DNA from: Ophioderma brevispina
Lineage: Eukaryota > Echinodermata > Ophiuroidea > Amphilepidida > Ophiodermatidae
NCBI GenBank assembly: GCA_023653785.1
Contig: JAMKCH010079092.1
Location: forward strand, 121,716 to 185,715
Reading direction: 5' to 3'
Length of the DNA stretch: 64,000 nucleotides
Positions within the stretch are counted from its first letter, which is position 1. Every line of letters begins with the position of its first letter. Under the pieces are notes generated by a model. That model was not told the origin of the DNA and did not search any database. It worked only from the letters and a program-made list of their open reading frames with translations. This document shows, piece by piece, positions 1-11,900 of the stretch. Made by a program: the position numbers and the translations under genes.

Positions 1-1118
1 CGGAAAACTCAAAATTTCTGTGCGGAAGCAAACCAAGGTGACAAGTCATATCATTTAAAAGATGGCCATGTACCTCAGCATTTAAAAAGTCAACTACAAC
101 CACTGCCGTAAATGCCTCAAAAAGAAGTATTTTGTGAGATCAGCAGCTCATTAAATCCTTTCTTTGGAAAACTTTTACATCGTAACTAAGGCGCTATTGC
201 ACATGCGCGTCTAGTATTCAGAAAACGGCTGCACTAGTCTTCAAAAATGGCGATCGATCGCAAAGTCGATCGATCACCGGCTCAGTGTGAAAAGCCTTAA
301 TGTGAATAGTCATGCCAGAATATGATCACGTTCACATTGTAGGTAATCTACAGGCAAATAAGAGACCGACTTGGTTCACATTTGACCCACAAACGAAAAA
401 TATACAAAGCACCATTGTACACGTTATCAGTAGGTTATGTTAGTCATATGGACATTATTCTGCGCAGGCCTAGTCAAAAGTCCACAAAATCATTCCAGGT
501 AAAACGCAGATATGAATAATATTAGAAATTGGTCCAATAATTATCCTCGAGAACCTTCGAGAACATAAAAAGTATACAGCACTCCTAAAAATAATGATAA
601 TCAAACCAAATACACTATCGTTTTTAACTACCTGTCAAACATGAGACAATATACCTAACACTAAATAATCCGGATACTATCGTCGTTTCAGTTAGGGAAC
701 ACATAAAACATCAATGTTATTTTGTAAACGTAACTAGTTTAATTAAACGAGGTTTTATGACCGAAACACACAACCGAAAAGTGTTCGCCTATGATACTAA
801 ATTACCCTGCTGCCTGGACTAGCTCTCATAAATGTGAAGGCATTGAACGAGCAACAAAGCAGCTATATGAAGGCCCAAGGCCAGTATCAATGATTACACT
901 TTTAACCATTTAACTATTTGAAATAACGGTCTGGGTCCAATAACCTGTGACACATGCCTGAACCGTAAATGATCTTGAATGTCAGGTGACGAGATTCTGA
1001 GGGTTTTGTTACCTCGCAATATGTTAATTTCTATATTACCTTTACTACCCATTATTAAAAATGCAGCACTCTGGTTGGTTACTTAACTGCCCATTATTCT
1101 GCAAAAATGGGGTGTGAC
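1..1118. other. no gene seen
   Basis: Unique-looking AT-rich sequence. The only structure is a small GATCGATCG cluster near 250-275. No supported open frame. Confidence 0.6.
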
Positions 1119-1690
1119 CTGTAAAAAATACAGTGCAATGTACAGGAAAATCCTGTAAAAAAATATTACAGTATTTGGCTGTAATTTGGAAATACAGGAA
1201 AGTACTGTAACTTTTATGTCAAATATTTCAGGCCAATAATGACAAAATTTAAAAATGAAGCCTTTATTCAAATTTTAATGACTAACAACATTATTATACA
1301 CCGATGAATTTTCAATTATACGATTAAGTACTAAAATTTACAGGGACAAAAATGCTGTAAATTTTACAGGAAATTGTGCCAACAAAACCCCGAAAAAATT
1401 TCAGGTTTTCATTCAAATTTAATGTATATTTTACAGTTTGATGTAATACATATTACAACAAACTGTCAATGCACTGCAAAATTTGTGGATAGGCCTACTA
1501 AGTTAGGGTGTTCGTCAGTGGTTTTGTACTCTACACACGTTCACAATCTCTGTAATGTCTCACCTAATATATGTTTTTAAGTATTTCGATTAAATTAATG
1601 TTTACAGTATACTGTACATTTTACGGTAATTTGTTGGCAGAATTGCTTCCAGGATTTTCCTGTAGAATTTACAGTATTTTTGTTACAGTG
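1119..1690. mobile_element. foldback/MITE with CACTGTAA-type ends
   Basis: The two ends are rich in CTGTAAA and TTTACAG words and are inverted copies: left CAGTGCAATGTACAGG with AAAATCCTGTAAAA, right AGGATTTTCCTGTAG with TTACAGTG. The interior repeats TTTACAGG several times. Non-coding. Boundaries are approximate. Confidence 0.5.
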
Positions 1691-1714
1691 TTTTAAATAG
1701 TGCGTTATGCAGCT

Positions 1715-2165
1715 CTCTCCCCATTGCTAGCGACATGAAATACCTGACATATAGTTTATATTCAAGAATACTTTGATTTATGAATGACTAATGTGTCACA
1801 GGTCGGAAGAACTAACAAATTACGGGTAAGCTGCAGTCATGGCAGTCGAGACCATCATTTGAGAGTTTTATTCCGGCCTAGGATACATTATGATCCCAAA
1901 ACGATAATACAAACCCTTTAATCAGAAAAAATAACCTTTCAACCCAATTATTTTTATGTTTTGCCAATAACGACGTGTATCCACGACGTAAAGGACTACG
2001 CTGTGGAAAACAACTTTCAAATAATAGGTTCGACTTCTAATTATTTGGAAGTTTTCCGACCTCGGACACATTATTCATCCATAAATCAAAGTATTCTTGA
2101 AGTACATTTATTTCTGAATAAACTATAGGTCGGGTAGCAACGTCCTCTTCCCCCATTCAGGTAGC
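1715..2165. mobile_element. foldback element
   Basis: Arms at about 1745-1812 and 2050-2135 are inverted copies sharing TTCAAGAATACTTTGATTTA on one side and its complement TAAATCAAAGTATTCTTGAA on the other, then ACAGGTCGGAA against TTCCGACCTCG. Outer parts (TTGCTAGCG against TAGCAACG) match less well. No coding content. Confidence 0.6.
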
Positions 2166-2654
2166 TAGCTGAGCAATATGGACATTGATGGCTTCCTTAA
2201 TTCCATACAGTCAAGTACTTTGGCTTCTTTTCAGGTAAATATTTGTTTTATTTTGCTTTGGTGTTTTTTGCTGGGTCTGGTGTGACCGTTTTGGTTCGCT
2301 AACACAGGCACCAGTTGAGTATTTACAGGTAAATTGTTAAACTGATCCTAAACGTTGTCTTTGGTCTTAGGGGGCTATATACGAAATATTGACAAGAGTA
2401 ATGTGTTTGCATTGAGTACGGATGCTCTTAGATGGAAACTCTCAGATGAGCACTTGTAGAAAGGGCATGGCCACACTGCCTTGGAGGCACTTGTCAAAGT
2501 AGCTTCTTTTTGGTGTTTTTGCGTATTGATTTATATTTTCAACACCCTCCGGTTCATACCCATGTTGTTGGCGACATTTTTCTGTCGCCTCGCCGGCCTT
2601 AATTAAGGCAGTAAGACACATAGGGATTACTTCGTCCACTGTTATTGATGTCCG

Positions 2655-2705
2655 TTGTTGATGCCTGTTGTTGTTTGTTGTTGTTGTTTGTTGTTGATGT
2701 CTGTT
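2655..2705. repeat. imperfect (TTG)n microsatellite
   Basis: Runs of TTGTTG and TGTTGTTGTTTG dominate this stretch. Confidence 0.8.
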
Positions 2706-2805
2706 GTCGTGAAAAAGGGTTAATATTTGCCTGTAATACTTCGATGGATTTTTTAAAACCAAAATTGGGTCACAGGTGCAACATGGCACCCCCCATTTTT
2801 GATGA

Positions 2806-2838
2806 GGTCAAAGGTCACATACCAAGGTCAAAGGTCAT
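2806..2838 (+). repeat. paired AGGTCAAAGGTCA motifs
   Basis: AGGTCAAAGGTCA occurs twice, 20 bp apart (from 2807 and from 2827). The word equals a DR1-type nuclear receptor half-site pair, but such words are also common in dispersed repeats, so a regulatory role is only a possibility. Confidence 0.35.
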
Positions 2839-3026
2839 GTGAGTCCTACCATTCACAAACAGCGATGGCAGGCGACATAAGCGGTCCGAGGACCGATGTA
2901 TTTTTTTAATATGTTTCAAGTCTGTGTGGGTTGGTTTTTCTACAGATCTTGTAGAGTAAAAACCATCCGTATGTCAGGTGATGACCTTGGTATCCAGATA
3001 AGGCAACCTATTATCAGCCTCCTTCA

Positions 3027-3058
3027 AACTTTATATACACTTTATATACACTTTATAT
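3027..3058 (+). repeat. short tandem repeat of ACTTTATATAC
   Basis: Three consecutive copies of an 11-bp unit, the last one diverging. Confidence 0.85.
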
Positions 3059-3839
3059 GTCACTGTGTCGATGAGCGGTATTCTCTTTGAATCTGTTTAT
3101 ACGTGGGCTTTCTTCATAACCATAAGGGTATTGCCCACATACAAATAGCAAAACTTTAAAGAGGGGCGAGCGGAGACGAGTTAATGGCCTGAAGCCACAA
3201 ATTTTGTGACACCGACGACTAAACTTAAATAAACGGTCGAACACTTGATCTCCCCAAAATATCAATGACCTGCAAATACCGGTTAAGTTTGTTGCACCGT
3301 GAACAGGGCAGGTTTCACCAAGCGATCATGCATGGACGGGTCACAAACGGTTGTAACAAATTGTTCAACGGGTCATTTAGGATTTTGAAGAATTTTCTAG
3401 CTACAAATGATTATTTTAGTGTCCCTTCTTTTCATAAAACTGAATGCAAGGTTTTGCAACCCTCGGAAACCAGATTTTCGGGGAAATTTGTCTTATGTGC
3501 ATGTGTTACCTGGATGACTATTGATAGTCTAATGACAGAAATTGCCTTGGCCTTGTAAAGAGATCATTTCCCTATGTCCCTTTCGCCAGTTTCTATACAA
3601 CGACTGTAATAGATTGCCTGTAGATATGTCGGGCCCATCACAATGAACTTATCTGTTTTTCAGGGTGGATATGTCCGTTGTTAGTACCATAATTCTCCTA
3701 TTGGATACTCCAACATCGCCACCTTAGTATAACCCATGCATATGGCCTAGCTATGCCTAGAATATCTTATGTGCACCTTGAATCTAACTCTCTTGCTTTC
3801 GCCAGGTGTATGATAAAGGTTGTTGATCGTGTTCTCCAT

Positions 3840-4640
3840 GCCATTCATCCCAAAATGTCCAGAGAATGTCTATGGAAACGGAAGATGACAAAAAATGGGT
3901 TTGGCAAATTAAAGTAACAAGTAAGAAAATTAACATTAATCTTGTGCCAATGAAGTCTAATCCAAATGGAAGAACATTAAGGAACAAATCAAAACCCTTA
4001 TCATCACCCAGCGGAAGGACTTCTGGAGAGAATATATCCTACCACTTGTCCAACAAGGGAATCTTCTTAAACTCATCGAGTCGGAACAAAGTGATCTTAT
4101 TTAGAAATCTATTATCAGGGGCGTACTGAGTTTTGCAGTAGGGCATCTATTGACTATCTGCTTACTTTTATAAATCCCAAAACATGGGGGAAAAGAACAA
4201 ATATCAAATGTAATATTTGTGGCAATAAAGAAACTCTACACCATATTATTAGTAATTGCTCCACATTCTTCACCTAAGGGAGGATATACATGGAGGTACA
4301 ATTCCACATTAGTGACCATTTTTAAACATCTCAATGATAACCTTCTTGCTGATGCAGCGGTGAAAATACCGGGTTCTACAATCAATGGTAGTACCATCCC
4401 ACCAAATATCCTTCCAACCAGCCAACGTTGCTTCTTGTTTTAGACAATGCTCAAATAAACGCATTCATGCAGTTGAACTTACCATTCCATTTCCATAATA
4501 CCAAGATGACTGTATAGCTTCTTATTTCAGATTCATTCTAGTCCATATAATTGTGTTCTGAGCTGGATTGAAATTGGGTCCTGTGGGACGATTACTAAAG
4601 AAACAACGACAGGGTGCTGCAATATTTGAGTTCATTGGGT
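3840..4640 (+). pseudogene. 3' end of a non-LTR retrotransposon with CCHC knuckle and restriction-like endonuclease
   Basis: Broken frames encode the C-terminal part of a LINE polyprotein. At about 4076-4190 one frame reads like the conserved W-K-S-I-I-R-G-V-L-S-F-A segment. At 4204-4254 a zinc knuckle KCNICGNKETLHHIISNC has CX2C-X7-H-X4-C spacing. After a frameshift, GGYTWRYNSTL follows from 4276, then VELTIPF at 4472-4492 and IEIGSCGTITKE at about 4567-4602. The knuckle spacing followed by a C-terminal nuclease-like domain with an ELT-P-F core is typical of R2/NeSL/Hero-type elements, whose endonuclease nicks target DNA to prime reverse transcription. Several frameshifts and stops show it is dead. 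The reverse transcriptase core is absent, as in a 5'-truncated insertion. The exact clade is inferred. Confidence 0.72.
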
Positions 4641-7444
4641 CCAAACCAAAGAATTGTCTACGGTATGTTCTTCTAAATCAGCCCCATGTGTCATTCATGT
4701 GATTTTGGAAGCAAGACCAGAGCCAACTTGGGAGGATTGTCCTTATCTTAAGATCTAAGCAGTCCTATTCAAAAACTCCTTCAGAGAAGGCTTAGTTCTT
4801 TTAGACATTTACCTTTTTTAATGGACCGTCCCTGCTGATATCAGGTGGTTAAACCTCTCTTATTTCTATTGTTTGTGTACATTAGGTTTTGTGTATTTTT
4901 TCCTGTACATTATAGTATTGAATGGGTCTGCCCATTCCGGTATCCTGGAATATTTGTACAGTCTTTTTATATTACTAAATAAATAGTTGAACGGATAAAA
5001 TAGGAATAACAAAACCCTATTGAGCTGAATACGTACAGATATAAAAAGAATTAATAAAAGCAATACTTTTACAAAAGAATTACCATCTGCAAACGCTAAA
5101 GCAGCTAAGTCAAGACAATATCTTGTGGAAACAAAACGCTATACTGGTAACTCTGGAAACACAGTGAATCGGTGCTCCTCATAGTATGTTGGAAGCCGCT
5201 ACGTAATTCAGAGCTTGAACGGCCCACCGCTGAAAACTGACAGGAAACATTATCTAAAAGGAGCGTGGAGGTTCCTTGTCAAGAAAGAGGGTATATAAAT
5301 AAGTTATTGGAATTGTCTTAGAACTTTTAATGCTTAAAGTATGGAGTATCAGACTATTCGCATCTTTTACCGGCGTTTATGTGATCATGTATCGTACCAT
5401 TTATCTTACATATTGGGATGAATTGAAATGGTACCCAAATGGCATTTGTGGCCAAATTGAAATCGCAACCAGATTTAACTTGACCCAAGCGTGTTAGAAC
5501 CAGATGGGAAATGGGCCAAGTTGGTCGGACACATTGGACATAACAATCGAGTCTGGCACAATACAAACTCAAGCACGACTTTTAAATATACCATTACGGT
5601 CCAGATATTTACAAATGTGCTCATGGGGTGTCCAAGCAGGGGCCGGGTGATATGTTGTTGACGTGAGGTATCATTATGATGGAGAGGTTGTGATCAATGA
5701 CGACCTCGCTTGCTTTTGCTTGAAATAACAGTATCATAACAGTTTTTCACCTCAATGGAAAAATGCTGATGTATAAAGTGATATCTTTCAAGTAAACTTG
5801 CCCTCTGTAAATAGTCGATTCTTAAGGCACTAGCCACCCAAGGACAAAAAATTTTGTTTTTCCTGATTTTTACAAACACTAAAACAAACCGTACCATGGT
5901 AACGCGGCAATTTTTGACTCTAATGCTATAATGGTTAAAAACATTATTTGGGAGAACCAATCACATTTTTTGATCAACCATCTCTAATGGTGAAGTAATG
6001 CTATCATCTGTGTCAGGGGCAAAGTCCATTAAAGTGTTTTAATTCTTTATTGATTGCCCCCATATGGTTTTTCGTATTTTTTTGTAACTCTTCAAACCAG
6101 GGATTGTCATCATTTATAATTGTTACTATTTCAATATTTTTTACGAAACATCCGTGATGGTTTGGGTGTCATGGTATAGTTGTGGAGCTTCTCTTTCTAT
6201 TATTCCCAGTTAGTACCAACAGACCTCCGTTTAACGTCACAAAGACTTCTTAATCCCGTGAAACTCCAAATTTGCCAATATTCTGTGGGCGTAATTTCAA
6301 GGGGACACAAATTTATGTAAGTAGCAAAAAACAAATGGAAAGTATTATCTTAGAAAAATTAATCTGCAAAAAGTGTTACCCAAAAAGACAATTTAAATCC
6401 TTGTAATTCAAATTCAAAATGGGAATTTGAAAGGCGACTTGGCAGTGAAAAATTATTGTAAAGTTGTAATGCAATAAAACGTCAAGGTCAAATGGATTTA
6501 TACTACAGAAGAGTATGTGTCTTGAATAGAATAAAAAAAATCGGTTACTTTAGATTTGTAAATCTAGTACTTTTCTTTAAGTCATGGACTTCTGTATTCA
6601 AGTTAAAGCAGGTGGAAAGGAAGAGGCCGATTTGATATTGACGCACGCACACTATAGAAGGTTATACAAACCATTGAAAACTCCCGCAGTGAGGGGGGAA
6701 GGGGGGGGGGGAGGGGGATTGTCCCCGACTGTGTTAACTGATCCATATCTGAGCCAGATAAGCTCTCTCTTGAGCCATGAGACATAATCGATGCGATGAA
6801 AAGACAACTGCAAGTGGCTCCTGAAACTGGATACCTTTGTATATGCAAAAAAAAAATACTGCCATGTCTCTTATCCTCCAGTTTATAAATTGGTAAATTT
6901 CAATCACTTAAAAATGCTTTATATAACATCACTACACATCATTCAACTTATCGTATTTTAGATTACATTGACATACACTATGGCTTAGGTGCTTTTGAAA
7001 CACATTTCTTGAAAAAAAATCTAGTTTTCAACTTAGAATATAAAAGTGCAATTGGCAATAAGGTCTTTTTAACTGCAAATGGTAAAATTAATTTGAAAAC
7101 GATAATTTGGTTTTATTAGTAATAAATTAATCCATTAGCCATAAATACTAGTCATGAACTCTCATTGAATATGATATTATGATGTTTATTTTACATGGTA
7201 TGGCATTCACAAAAATCAAAAGACGTTTTAGATAGGTTTTACTTCACTTAATGCTATCTATCGTTTATCCCGATTATAGAGTCTTAAGCATTAGGCCAAG
7301 ATCGACAGTTTCCCATACTGCGCACCTACCGTTTGATATATTTCTATTTAACAGAGCATATTTTTGCTATCTAAATGCTGATGCCTTTTCTAATTGTGGT
7401 GCAAAACGCTCATTAAAGTACAAATATTTCTCACAACCCATGAA
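4641..7444. other. no gene seen
   Basis: Anonymous sequence following the retrotransposon fragment. A G-rich stretch at 6693-6718 is the only local feature. Confidence 0.55.
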
Positions 7445-7704
7445 CAGGCCCGGACGCAGGGGATTTTTACGGTGGCGGGTCTTCGAAAAAGTGGACCTTT
7501 TTTTTTGTAAATGGACCTAACCCCTAAAATGTGTTCTTTTGGGGCGTTTTGAACATCTCATCACCAAAAAGTCGATTTTTTTGTCATATTTACTCAAGTT
7601 TTTTGGCAAAAAGTGGACCTTTGTTCCCCTTTTTTCGGATCGTGGGGCGGGTGGGTGTGCGACCCGGCACCCCCGAACCCCCCCCCCCCCTGCGTACGGC
7701 CTGC
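7445..7704. mobile_element. MITE with GGCCCGGACGCAGGGG ends
   Basis: The left end CAGGCCCGGACGCAGGGG and the right end CCCCTGCGTACGGCCTG are inverted copies over about 17 bp. The 260-bp interior has repeated GTGGACCTTT words and a C run. No clear target duplication. Open frames through it are incidental. Confidence 0.6.
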
Positions 7705-7905
7705 TCACGATCTTAGATTTCTCTGATCATTGACTCGCCACAGGATTGCCGCTAAACAACTGTTAACTTCCGGGCTTCCGGGGCCTTGTCCTATCTTTGA
7801 AGGACCTTTATCAGAAATATAAAAAAAAACACATGATGTAAGCCTCTCTATACAAGTAATGATTCGGATCAAAAAGCCGATGCCAAAAATCCCATTGTAG
7901 TAACC

Positions 7906-7975
7906 ATGAGTATTAGTATTAGTAGAGTATTAGTATGAACATTAGTAAATTAGTAGTATAGTGTGGTATTAGTAT
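7906..7975 (+). repeat. imperfect (TTAGTA)n repeat
   Basis: TATTAGTA and TTAGTA units recur with slippage. Confidence 0.75.
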
Positions 7976-8181
7976 GAATGCAATATTACGGACCACTCTT
8001 TTGTTATTTTTGTCCTGATTTTATTTCCATCTGTTTCCGGGTTCGTTTTAGTGTTACTTATTTGGTAACGTTTAACTGCCAGATAGAATAGCAGTGTAAT
8101 GCATTTTAATATCAAATTATCTAAAAAATAATATAATAAAATTCTATAAATACTTTATAAACATATTATATAGTCGCATGC

Positions 8182-8649
8182 GAGTGCAACAAAATCGTAA
8201 CTGACATTTTTGGCGAAATTGAGTTATTTATATATTATTAAAAAGGAGGTAATTACTCATAATTTGATATACATTTTAAGTGACGGTCTCAATTTATTTA
8301 GGCTAAGTAGGCCTATTTAGGTGTAGATAGGACTTTGTTGCACTCAAAATTGAATTTCTGTTGAGTGCAACAAAGTCGTAACTGGCAGATACGACTTTTT
8401 TGCACTACACGGGAAATCGTGTGTAGTTACGCCACTTAAATTAGCTGGTTACTTCTTTTAATTCTTTTAAGTTGACTAATTAAACTTAGTTAATTTAAGT
8501 GGGAAATAAAATATTTAAAACATTTAAAAAAATACAATTTTATCGTGTGTTATCAATTTTTTTGTAATCGATAACTCACAACTGAATGAAACACAAAAAT
8601 GTTTAACCTGCAAAATCTTGTAAATGTAGATACGACTTTGTTGCACTCA
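8182..8649. mobile_element. foldback element with iterated GAGTGCAACAAAGTCGTA motif
   Basis: The motif opens the element at 8182, closes it inverted at 8630-8649, and appears again inside in both orientations (inverted at 8331-8345 and 8390-8405, direct at 8363-8380). No coding capacity. Confidence 0.65.
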
Positions 8650-9263
8650 CATTACGATATATAGCGATAATTGCAAGGGTGTTAAAACCGTATTAAAGAA
8701 AAAGAAAAAAAAATACATATTCCCTACATCTTTTTTCACACAAAAGATGACGAAGAGGTGACAAACGACCTCGTAAATGACGAGTTTGGACACTCAGGTG
8801 GACGTGACCTCATTGTCATTAACGCTCGTTGACAAGTAGAGTAATTAGGTAATTACCTCTAATTCTCCTGGGGCAGTCGGTCAATTATTTAACAGCATTA
8901 AACCTTTAACAGAAAACGTCAAAAATAATGCTTGTTTTACTCTGCGAGACACTGTATAATATCTATTGGTTAAAGACCGCTAGAGAGCTCCTTGACAGCC
9001 AAACACTAATTCGTATCTATTGCAGCCAATCGCTGCTCCAGATTTCTACGTGGACAGGATGTGGAGATAAAGTCCGCCGCGTCACATATAGAATACAAAT
9101 TACGTATTTCGAGAAAATCGCGTTTTTAATTTTGCCAAAATGTATTCTTTTCTGTTCGATCAACTCGAATGAACATCATTCCAGTCTAAAGAAGACATTC
9201 ATAAAACGAATGTAAATGATATTTAAGTCAAAACCACTTCACTTTATTAAAGTATTCACTTAA

Positions 9264-9561
9264 AGTGGGGGTCTCCCCCCCCAAAAAAAATATTGAGGCC
9301 ATATGCAAGCACATGCTTCACGCATCATATCCACATCCCTAAAAATTATTAGAAGTTTATATTTTCAACATCATATTCCTTTGTGAAATTGCAAATAAAA
9401 TTAACTGCAACAAAAATACAGAAGCTACACAATGTCATGTATCTTTTGATTTTTAGTGCAAATTAAAGAATATTCAAACTCCGAATGATTTTAGGTATGT
9501 GGATTTGATTGCATTAAGTATGTGCTTGTATATGGCTTAAGTATATTGCAAAATCCCCACT
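9264..9561. mobile_element. TTAA-flanked MITE with long terminal inverted repeats
   Basis: Left TTAA (9260-9263) precedes AGTGGGGGTCT. The right end CAAAATCCCCACT is followed by TCAA, a one-base variant of TTAA. The arms pair over about 90 bp (for example CATATGCAAGCACATGCTT against AAGTATGTGCTTGTATATG). Length 298 bp, non-autonomous. Confidence 0.8.
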
Positions 9562-9565
9562 TCAA

Positions 9566-9861
9566 AGGTCCCAGGAAATGAGATGATAAACCTACTACAA
9601 ATCTTTAGAGGATATTCCATTCCAATAAACAGGGCCAGAAAAAAAAAATACACTACCAGTGACATCATTAGTGAAACTATTGATTTTCAGTCAGTGTCAT
9701 GAATAGATTCACACCAGTCACCTGGAATTTTCTATTACTCTCTGAAAAATCAAAGGTTTCACTAATGATGTCATCACCAACCCAAATATTGAATGCTTCC
9801 TGGTCCCTCCTTGTAGACTTGACACAAACCACATCAATTCTATTTGCATTTCCTGGGACCT
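9566..9861. mobile_element. TTAA-flanked MITE, AGGTCCCAGGAAATG family, copy 1
   Basis: It starts AGGTCCCAGGAAATGAG after TCAA and ends CATTTCCTGGGACCT before TTAA (9862-9865). It is 296 bp long. A reverse-oriented copy lies at 29078-29376. It directly abuts the preceding MITE, sharing the TCAA between them. Confidence 0.85.
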
Positions 9862-9865
9862 TTAA

Positions 9866-11555
9866 GAAATCTTCACGACAAACGCGTATACGATTCCATT
9901 AAAAAATTATTTAATTTTTTTGTTGCTTTCTGAAACGGCGATTATTATTTTAAGAACAATTATCGTTTGGTTCACGTTGTGATGATATAAGTCACATGAC
10001 TAAAATCGTAACTTATTTTTTTTCCTATAAACCTGGTCTACTCGTTATGCACAGAGGACCTATTTCACAAACATGACAAAGTATATCTATTTATTTCAAC
10101 TTAATATTTATTCCAAAGGATTAGATCTCTGATGTCCACCCTCACCTCCTTTCCTTCTATCTCCATGGTGACCCCATTAAGTTATTATAGTATTCCAATA
10201 TGACTTACACGTATTTGAATGGATAGAACAAAACTATACCCGGCTGACACCAGTACTCAACGATGATCTAATATATTCAACAAATTAAAATTCATGAATA
10301 AATGAAATTAATTTCTCGGAATCGACCTTGGATATTCTGGGTATTGCAAATCTGACTAAACGCGGAGGTGTATTTTTAAATAATTAAACATTGGTGAATG
10401 AAAGTTATTAACCGACACAAGGATTTGGGAATACTTTGTCTTAATATAAAATTGAAGGACATCCGGTGAGAAAACATTTAGTCAGCGTTGATATTTATAT
10501 GTTTACACATAATATGCATTTTTGCATGATGCCATCCTTCTCGCATCCCATTTCACACCTGGTGTATGTTTTTGGCGCATTATGACAAAGCTCGGCCAGG
10601 TGTTTTTGCTTTGGAACTTGAATACCATGGCTTTTGTTATCAGGACCTTGGAACAACACCGGGAATGTTCTCATGCCAGGTGCGAGGTAGATTAAACAAT
10701 GAGTTAGCATATACCAGTAAATGTTTAATTGAGGGAAATATGTTACTAGACCCAATAAACTCATTTATGACACGTTTAAAGTAGTCACATGCTTCAATTT
10801 CAAAATGGCCGCCAAAACCGATAATTTTAGAATACGTTTGACATCAGCAAATACATATGTAGAAAACATAAAATACACAGGTATATGTTATTAGACACAA
10901 TGAAGACGTTTACGATACTTTTAACTGGTCCGATATCAACCAAATATGACAGTAAAAATGTGAACGACTTAAAACAGACATGATGCAAACTTAACGCCCA
11001 TTTTGATTTGAATTGGGACTAATAATTGTATCAATGAACTAACTACAAATGTACGTTTGATGCTAACCAATCCATTTTTTGTTACAAATGAATCAAAATC
11101 TAAAAAACTAATATGGCTAAAAATGGACACAATTACAATTTTGCGCCATAGTGGTCTATATTTGGAATTTGACGCTTATTTATAAACCAAGATTGTTTGG
11201 TACTGGTGGACATGGTGGATATGGTCAAATCTATATTTCTAAATGTTTCGTTGACACATTAATTTTGATTTATGCCTGGTATTTGTAAATTGATATCATG
11301 CATTTTGTTAAGATTTTCAAGTTTTTGCCTGTCGCGTCGGCTATAATCATCTGAAGCGTTTCAAAGTATCATAAATGTTTAATATTGCGTCCAATAATCT
11401 ATACAGGGTACTTCGCAAATGCCTTATCCATAATATGAAGGGCTGCGCTCATTAAAGTGTTAATCATCGCCCTCTTTAAGACAGACTTGTTACTTCTAAC
11501 GAAAAATATATAAAATCGTCGTGTCCTAAATAATGATCAATCCCAAATATGCTTA
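9866..11555. other. no gene supported
   Basis: Overlapping open frames on both strands at 10495-10784 lack motifs or splice support. The rest is AT-rich. Confidence 0.5.
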
Positions 11556-11559
11556 TTAA

Positions 11560-11896
11560 AGGCGCTTGTTCCGATTTATGTCTATTGTGTTCTCTACTTG
11601 ATATAAGAGCCTGGCACTTGCACATACGCCCCACCAAGTACCTTGGGAAACAAACTTGCGTATTGGATGGTAGAAGCAATAATGCGCATTGCAAAGCCCT
11701 ATTCAACACTGTGCTAATATTGATGGTTAACCATAAATTCGGCGGTTTTTTGTTTATATCTTGACAATGAAATGGATTTGAGGGCTCAATTTTCAGGACG
11801 AAAATGAGAAAAATACGGCCTTTCATCTGATATCAAAATCGATACTACTTCCGGATAAATCAGAGGGGGTCCCAAAGACGATCGGAACACGCACTT
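11560..11896. mobile_element. TTAA-flanked MITE, AGG(C/T)GCTTGTTCCGAT family
   Basis: TTAA at 11556-11559 and 11897-11900 flank an element starting AGGCGCTTGTTCCGAT and ending ATCGGAACACGCACTT. Length 337 bp. A piece of one end recurs at 16207-16261. Confidence 0.8.
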
Positions 11897-11900
11897 TTAA

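Larger units (their letters stand above)
2235..3839. other. no gene supported; repeats only
   Basis: Contains the TTG microsatellite, the AGGTCA pairs and the 11-bp repeat listed separately. Open frames of 70-115 codons on both strands overlap these repeats and have no recognisable motifs. Confidence 0.5.

Noticed and set aside
2178..2234. ATG followed by 19 codons and a CAG/GTAAAT donor, like a short initial coding exon
   Set aside because: No compatible next exon was found. The acceptor at 2945 gives an immediate stop in this phase, and a foldback element ends just upstream.
2442..2789. 115-codon reverse open frame
   Set aside because: Its middle is translation of the TTG microsatellite, and no motif is present.
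2806..2838. Functional nuclear receptor enhancer
   Set aside because: The AGGTCA pairs are real, but there is no nearby gene and such words are common in dispersed repeats. Kept only as a sequence repeat.
10495..10784. Open frames on both strands, the reverse one cysteine-rich near its end
   Set aside because: No splice signals, motif or repeat support distinguishes either from chance.
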